Source: Tupaia tana (Eukaryota > Chordata > Mammalia > Scandentia > Tupaiidae). From it: DNA of 64,000 nucleotides. Under the pieces are notes generated by a model. It saw only the letters and a list, made by a program, of their open reading frames with translations. It did no database searches and had not been told where the DNA came from. A program made the translations under genes and the position numbers. Shown one piece after another: positions 58,261 through 64,000 of the stretch (the first letter of the stretch is position 1; every line of letters begins with the position of its first letter). The DNA is taken from the NCBI GenBank assembly GCA_026018925.1, contig JAKSZU010000002.1, forward strand, positions 52,713,837 to 52,777,836. The letters run 5' to 3'.

Positions 58261-58557
58261 AATAACCATATTATAGGTCAACAATATAAACTGGGTTTAA
58301 ATAATATAAACTTTTTAGTAAGTAGGAAAAGTAAAAACATGAGTTAAAATTATGTAAGACAATTTTGAGGAATAACAAAACGTTTTACAAAAGTCATTTT
58401 ACTATGTACAAAATATTCTTGGTCAAAATGCAATGAACACTGAATTGTCTTATAACTAATAACTAACTGCCTAGATCCTTGCCATACTTCTCTTTCACTG
58501 ACTACCTATTTTCTGTTTTACTGTTAAATTTTTCTCCTTCCATCCCACATGACTTGT

Positions 58558-58765
58558 TCTTTAAATTTTTTAAGTTCACTTATTTCCTCCAAAAGGGAGA
58601 GACACAGACACAGACACGGACAGACAATAAATCCAACAGGGTCTTCATTCTGCGATCTACCACAGCCACAACCAGCCAGGATCACAGGTATACATGTACA
58701 CACCCAGCATACACAGGAGGACCTTCCCATATGGCTTCAGCAACACACAGCATCACATCACCTTT
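58558..58765 (-). mobile_element. t-SINE type D
   Basis: Reverse copy; AACAGGGTCTTCATTCTGCG parallels the type D copy at 7110-7331. Confidence 0.75.
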
Positions 58766-59286
58766 AAAACCCATTGGAAATATTTCTTTATCTATGAAAC
58801 TTTGAGAGCACCATGTCTAAAGTGTCCTCACTCCACTTACTCTTTTACTTTTGGAATACATTCACTCCTATAAAACTAAAAATAAATAAATAAATAAATA
58901 ATCACTGGGCTTGAGGTATTTTCCGTTATTAGCAACAAAATGGACTAGAACATTTGAGTAAAATCTACTCTGGCTACACTAGGAAGCTAAATAAAAAACA
59001 ACAACAAAAGAATGCACTCACTCACTATTTTACTTTTAGAATACATTCACTCACAGACTTGTACTATTAATTATACCCCAAAATGTGTTTTTTCTTCCTG
59101 ACCAGCAGTATAAATTTCATGAGAGAAAGAACCATGTCATATATTGGTCTTATATTATCATCTTCATGGTTGAGATCATCATTCTCTATTCCTCTTAGAC
59201 ATTTCAATGAAATATGAAACTCAACATGTTCTTAAAAACAAAAACAAAAAACTCTATCCCCTTCTCTCCAAGCTAGTTCTCTTCTT

Positions 59287-59462
59287 TAATTTTTTTTTTA
59301 ATTTACTTACTTTAATTTGACAAGAGAAAGACAGAGTGAGTGAGCGAGAGAGAGAGAAAGTGAGAAAGTAAGCCACCAGGTCCAGAACTTGAACCACAGT
59401 TGGCCATGTTGGAGTCCAGCACCCTTAACCATCACACCACCTGCTACCATCTGCCCCCACCC
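59287..59462 (-). mobile_element. t-SINE type B
   Basis: AGTTCTCTTCTT occurs on both sides. Confidence 0.95.
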
Positions 59463-59519
59463 CAGTTCTCTTCTTGAATTTCTTTCTTAAAAAGGGAAAC
59501 CACCATCTCTTTAATAATC

Positions 59520-60360
59520 AGCCAAAGCAAGAGAAATCACTAAACCTTTGCCATCTCTCTGTCCCTTGTTGCCCATAACCAAATCATTAATTTCTATCAG
59601 CTCAACTTTAGATATATCTCTAATTTTTTTCCCATTTTTCTGTCTTCCCTAGATCGAATTATTTTAGAATTAGTTATTTCGTTTTATTGTTATTTATTTA
59701 CTTATTTTAATTTGGACGGAGAGACGGAAAGTGAGAAAGCAAGCCGCCAGGTCCAGGTCTGGAATCGTGGTCGGCCACGTGGGAGTTCAGCAACCTTAAC
59801 CACCAAGTCACCTGCCTGCCCCACCTAGCCTGAATTTCTACAATGGTTTCCTCAGTAGTCTCCCTATTATATTCTCCTTAATCTCTACTTCATCTTTAGA
59901 TACCACAGTCGGAGTGGTAATTTTTTTAAAAAAAGATCTGACCACGCCATTCGCTCCCCTGCTACAGTTCAGTGTCTTTAACGAAGCCTACGCAGCTCCC
60001 TGTGACCTGATTTCTGTTAAGAGATCTCTCTGTCCCAGGCAACCCTCAAGCTCAATCGTCACTCCAGCAGTACCCTCCACTGTGCCATGATACCTAATGC
60101 TCATACACGATGTTTCCCCTACCCTTGGCCTTGTTAGTTCCTACTCATCCTTGAAACCACTGCAATGGTGTTACTTCCTTAAGGAAATCCCTGATGCCCT
60201 AAACTTGGACGCTATTTCCTTGTCATCTAACCATGGTACTATGCTTTTCCTTAGCTTTTATCACAGTATGTAAATATCTGTGTGAATATTTGCTCGTTAA
60301 CTATCTTCCACAACAGATTTACAGCACCTAGCACATGGAACAGTCGATATATGATGACTG
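59520..60360 (+). repeat. L2 fragment (3' part), split by a type B SINE
   Basis: Forward L2 wording includes GATCTGACCACGCCATTCGC, CCTACGCAGCTCCCTGTGAC, TTCCTACTCATCCTTGAAAC and the CACCTAGCACATGG end. A reverse type B SINE lies at 59668-59822. Confidence 0.75.
59668..59822 (-). mobile_element. t-SINE type B in L2
   Basis: Reverse copy with hardly any CT run. Confidence 0.9.
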
Positions 60361-60389
60361 AGTGAATAATAATAAAGGAACCTAATGTT

Positions 60390-60590
60390 TAATGAACCCT
60401 ATTTGTTAGGCACTGCACTGAGTGCTTTCCCTGCATTAGCTCCCTTGATCTTCCAAAACCTTCTTAGGTAATTAATACGATTCTCCCTATTTGTATAGAG
60501 GAAGAGAGATTAGTAATTTATCCAAGGTCATAGAGCTATTAAATGGAAAAACCAGGACAGGAACCAGAATCTGTTAGACACAAAACCCAT
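60390..60590 (-). repeat. MIR fragment
   Basis: TTTGTTAGGCACTGCACTGA, GTGCTTTCCCTGCATTAGCT and TATCCAAGGTCATAGAGCTA give a nearly complete reverse MIR. Confidence 0.75.
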
Positions 60591-60942
60591 GTACATTTCA
60601 CCCTTAATTGAATTTGCTCTCTCAAATTATTGCTGATAGAACTAAATAAATATTGTTGATTACTTGAAATGTCTACTCATACAAAGCAAATCGATGGTAA
60701 GATACTTTTGTACCAAGATAAGGACTAATGGCAAAAAAAAAAATTAGCCAAAGTTTCATTTCATTTGGAAATATCAATCCATGAAGTTACATAGTGGGTT
60801 AGGTTCCTGACAGAAAGCAGTAGCTGTCATAAGACTAAATACCTAGCCAAACTAAATGCTTGACTCCACTGATGTGAGCAAGTTTCTGTACTCTATAAGC
60901 CTGGCTGTAGGTAACTATGCCCCTATTTCTGCCTTTATCAGG

Positions 60943-61213
60943 AGGTTTTGTTGTTGTTGTTGTTGTTGTTGTTTTTTAATTTTGCCAGAGGGTGCATATC
61001 TCACCAGAGAGAGATAAGGTGAAAGGGACAGGGATATAGCAACCCCACAGGGAATGGTCACACTGCAATCCCTTCTCTTCCATCTCTCCTTCCTGTCAGG
61101 ATCTGGGGCATATATACACACACGCCCAGTGTGTTTTTCAAGCTACTGGGTCAAACTGTGCAGTCAGCCATATGGGATCCAGCACCTTAATCACCAGGCC
61201 AAGGGTTGACCCT
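60943..61213 (-). mobile_element. t-SINE type C with GTT repeat tail
   Basis: The tail has become a GTT microsatellite (60948-60972). Confidence 0.9.
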
Positions 61214-62034
61214 ATCAAGACTCTTAACAGTCAAATTCAGGGTCTCTTAATGGGATTCATTATACTAAAACTAACTGAGGAGTAAGGAGAAATCTTCATG
61301 AATTCTCAAGACATCTTTGTGTGTTCAGCTTAACCTGGCTAATTTTAAAAAGAAGGTAAAAATAGTGACTGATTTATTTCCTGACAATCCTAACCAACAC
61401 AAGACAATACAAGAAAGTCACACAGAACTGCATGGTTAGATTAAGTTTATCAACAACTTATTTAATTTTATTCTCTTAAAAATTATCCCAAACTTTTTAT
61501 TAAAATAATTACAGAATATCATACTGAAAAAAGAAAATTTTTTCTACTTAAAACGGTCTTCACAATTTTAACACTGTATTTTGGTTTTTGTCACATTCTT
61601 GGAAATGTAAAATACTTGAATTAAGTATCTTTTTCCACAAATCTATAGCTTCATAAAGTTAAATGTTTAAGGAGAATCTAGTACTTAATGAAACATAAAT
61701 ATACTTGCGATGATATAATTACATAATTTTGAGACTAAACAGTTATTTCTCAAGTTCCTTTTTAAATTATCTATTTTTAATTTTATTTCTTCCAAGGGTA
61801 AATTGGAAGAGGAAGAGAGAGATGAAGAAAAGAGACAAGAAAGAGAGGGTCAGAGACCTTTCCCCATATTTCTCAACTTCCAACACAAGAAGTTAAACAA
61901 AACAGTTCTAAGGTTGGCAGAAATAATTTAATGAGAATTAGAGCCTTGTTCACAGACATTTTAGTTTTTCTCAGAAGAATCTTCAGCAGACATATATTCT
62001 ATTAATTCCCTTCCATAATTTTTTTTTCTTTTCT
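61214..62034. other. Unique intronic sequence
   Basis: AT-rich; a GA-rich stretch near 61800-61850 might be a type D tail relic, but this is uncertain. Confidence 0.5.
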
Positions 62035-62303
62035 TTCTTTGTTTTATTTTGAGAGAGATTTTTGCTATAGGGTTGTGCACTCACTGGAGAGACAGAGAGA
62101 CAGAAAGCGAGAAATCACCTCCCATGGGGATGTCCATGCCATAATCCCTTCTCCTCCAGTCTCCTCTTGAGATCTTGGTCACACGTGCACATGCGCCTGG
62201 CATGAGTTTTAAGCTGCTGGGTCTGGGACTCAAACCACAGTCAATCACGTGGGAGTCCACATGGGAGTCCAGCGAAATAACCATTATACCATCTGCTGGT
62301 CCC
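62035..62303 (-). mobile_element. t-SINE type A
   Basis: The head contains a short tandem repeat of GTGGGAGTCCACATGGGAG. Confidence 0.95.
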
Positions 62304-62654
62304 TCCCTTCCACAAATTTCAAAAAGAAAAGCCTTCTTCCTTTACACCAAGAGAAAAGTTCCAGGCATTCCACTGTAGCTTACTGAGCAGCTGCTATGAT
62401 AGCACATGGCAAAGGGGAACCGACAGTGGCAAGTTCTTTACCTGCCACTCCAGTCTACCATGCCACCTGCTGAGCACTTCAGGAAGAACTACACTCCCTC
62501 ACTGTGGGAGCATCAGTGCTGGGATGCTGGTGGATACCTACACTCAGAAAGACCTGGGCAGTGGTGAGTGAAGGAGGGGGGCTTCTCAGCAGTGCAAGCC
62601 AAAGCTGAGGGAAACAGCAGTCTGTCAAGAAATGAAATATTCTCCATTGTTCTT

Positions 62655-62975
62655 CCCTCTTGAAATGAACTGGATGTTTATGCCTGCCTCCTGTACCCCC
62701 TAAGTTCACACACTGAATCTTGACCCCCAAAATGATACTAAAAGGCAGTAGCTCTGAGTCAGGAAGGCAGAGACCTCATAAAAGAGACTCCAGAGAGATC
62801 CCTTGCCCTTTCCACCGAGAAGATGGCCCTTTATCTGCGAAGCAAGAAGTTTGCCTTTACCAGACACAGAATCTGCCAGTCCACGATAGTGGATTGTCCA
62901 CCCTCTAGGGCTGTCAGAAATAGGTGATAAGTCACTAGGGTGATTTGTTCCAGCAGCCTGAACAGATTAAGATAC
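62655..62975 (+). mobile_element. MST/MLT1-like MaLR LTR
   Basis: ATAAAAGAGACTCCAGAGAG, CAGACACAGAATCTGCCAGT and TTCCAGCAGCCTGAACAGAT give the MaLR LTR pattern. It has no SINE inside. Confidence 0.6.
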
Positions 62976-63195
62976 CTCCTCAACCCATGGTTTCATTCTA
63001 CCTCCCTTGACTAACTTTCTTTCCATGCTCTCTTTACTTCCTTTTGGAACAACTCGGGAGTTATATCTTATTTTTAAATCCCACAAAACCTTGAATAATT
63101 AACAAATGTTTCACCAATTTGATAGTTGAAATTTACTTTTGTATTATTCCAGATCCAATTATATCTTATAAAAAAAAAAAAAAAGAAAAGGACTG

Positions 63196-63370
63196 AGGCT
63201 GGCAGGTGTCATGGTGATCAGGGCACTGGCATGGTGACTAGGGCACAGGACTCCTACATGATTGTCTGCAGTTTGAATCCTGAACCTAGCAGCTTGCTTT
63301 CTCATTTTCTCTCTCTCTCACTCGCTAAATTAAAAAAAAAAAAAAAGATAATAAATAAAGTTAAATTAAA
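63196..63370 (+). mobile_element. t-SINE type B with duplicated A-box segment
   Basis: ATGGTGATCAGGGCACTGGC and ATGGTGACTAGGGCACAGG stand in tandem, so the D-arm region is doubled. Confidence 0.85.
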
Positions 63371-63384
63371 TAATTCTTTCTTTT

Positions 63385-63636
63385 TTAGAGGTTTTTGCTA
63401 TAGGGCACATGTGCTCGCCAGAAAGACAAAGAGAGACAGAGAGAGACAGAAAGCGAGAAATCACCCCACAGGGGGATGGCCACGCCACAATCCCTTCTCC
63501 TCCATTCTCCTCTCGGGATCTTGGGCACGCACGCACACACTCCCTAGCGTGAGGTTAAGCCACCGGATCCGGGATTCGAACCACGGTCGACTACATGGGA
63601 ATACAGTAACATAGCCATTACGCTAACTGCTGGTTC
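63385..63636 (-). mobile_element. t-SINE type A, young
   Basis: CpG-rich reverse copy beside the L1 ORF1 fragment. Confidence 0.95.
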
Positions 63637-63639
63637 CAG

Positions 63640-63920
63640 TCCCTCTTAACTTCTGACTCCCAACTTCCTTACACAATTTGTCCTTCTACCATATCAAACA
63701 GCAAATCTAAACAAATAACACAAAAATGAAAATGTCACCAAGGAGGCTCAACAGCATTTTTGTGCTGGTGGAAGAAAGAATTAGTAAACTTGAAGATAGC
63801 CAATTAAGAATGTCCAGTCTAAGCAACAAAAATAAAAAAGATGAGGAAAAATTATCACAGAGACACCTGTGGGACACCATCAAACCTATGAACACATGTG
63901 TAATAAGAATCAGAGAGAAA
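63640..63920 (+). mobile_element. L1 fragment, ORF1 region
   Basis: The open frame from 63726 resembles L1 ORF1p around the end of the coiled coil and the start of the RRM, with EERISKLEDSQ and LWDTIKPMN. It is enclosed by a reverse type A SINE on the left and a forward type A SINE on the right that runs off the window. Confidence 0.7.
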
Positions 63921-64000
63921 AGGGACCAGCAGTTAGCGTAATGGCTATGTCTCTGGACTCCCACATAGTTAACTGCAGTTCAAGTCCCGGACGGGGTGGC
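63921..64000 (+). mobile_element. t-SINE type A, cut by window end
   Basis: Near-consensus head and B box; body lies beyond the window. Confidence 0.95.

Overview
The window is mammalian genomic DNA, almost entirely intron, from the CDK19 locus (cyclin-dependent kinase 19, the CDK8 paralogue of the Mediator kinase module). CDK19 is transcribed from the minus strand. Two coding exons are present: one covering residues 69-105 by CDK8/CDK19 numbering (31460-31570) and one covering residues 106-152 (29453-29593). Both have canonical splice sites and phase-0 boundaries. I found neither the preceding exon (residues up to 68) nor the following one (starting KPANIL), so the window seems to hold a large part of intron 2 (right), all of intron 3 (29594-31459) and a large part of intron 4 (left); exon numbers are provisional.

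The rest is dominated by about 100 tRNA-derived SINEs. My working labels are: type A (~260-270 bp, head like GGGACCAGCAGTTAGCGTAA, body with ACTCACGCCGGGCGCG and GGAGAATGGAGGAGAAGG, tail with CCCTATAGCAAAAACC; many copies look young, with clean target-site duplications, TSDs); type B (~180-200 bp, head like GGCCAGCAGGTGGCGTGGTG, then GCTTGCTTTCTC, a CT run, GGTCAAATT and an ATAA-rich tail); type C (A-like but older and more diverged, head like GGCCAGCCTGTGGCCTAGTG, with GACCATGCCCCACTGG in the body); type D (oldest, head like GGCACAGTGGTAAAACATGA, with CCAGTTCAAGTCTGGAGACC). All carry recognisable Pol III A and B boxes. I see no Alu dimers, rodent B1/B2, carnivore, perissodactyl or ruminant SINEs. 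With MST/THE1-like MaLR LTRs and one 7SL-like fragment, this suggests a non-primate member of Euarchontoglires; a colugo (Dermoptera) is my best guess, held with low to moderate confidence because I cannot compare with a repeat library.

Layout. 1-5515: one old L1 (ORF2 to 3' region), broken by a MaLR LTR and about ten SINEs. 5516-7770: a 7SL-like fragment and SINEs. 7771-10008: SINE-free unique sequence. 10009-11496: SINEs, one nested with both TSDs intact. 11511-13862: two LTR-like promoter/poly(A) blocks and an L2. 14055-15891: SINE-free, with an exon-like open segment and a large inverted repeat. 15892-22230: dense SINEs and two MaLR LTRs. 22231-29452: intron 4 with SINEs and old repeats. 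29453-31570: exons 4 and 3. 31571-64000: intron 2, with a mariner transposon nest (34169-36944), L2, MIR and MaLR relics, many SINEs, and an L1 ORF1 fragment at the right edge.

Apart from CDK19 there is no gene I can name. The most interesting unexplained signals are two exon-like minus-strand segments (14429-14570 and 48097-48174), SINEs with perfect fold-back palindromes, a 1.5-unit SINE that appears to have inserted as one piece, and a CTCF-like motif built into the type B SINE head.
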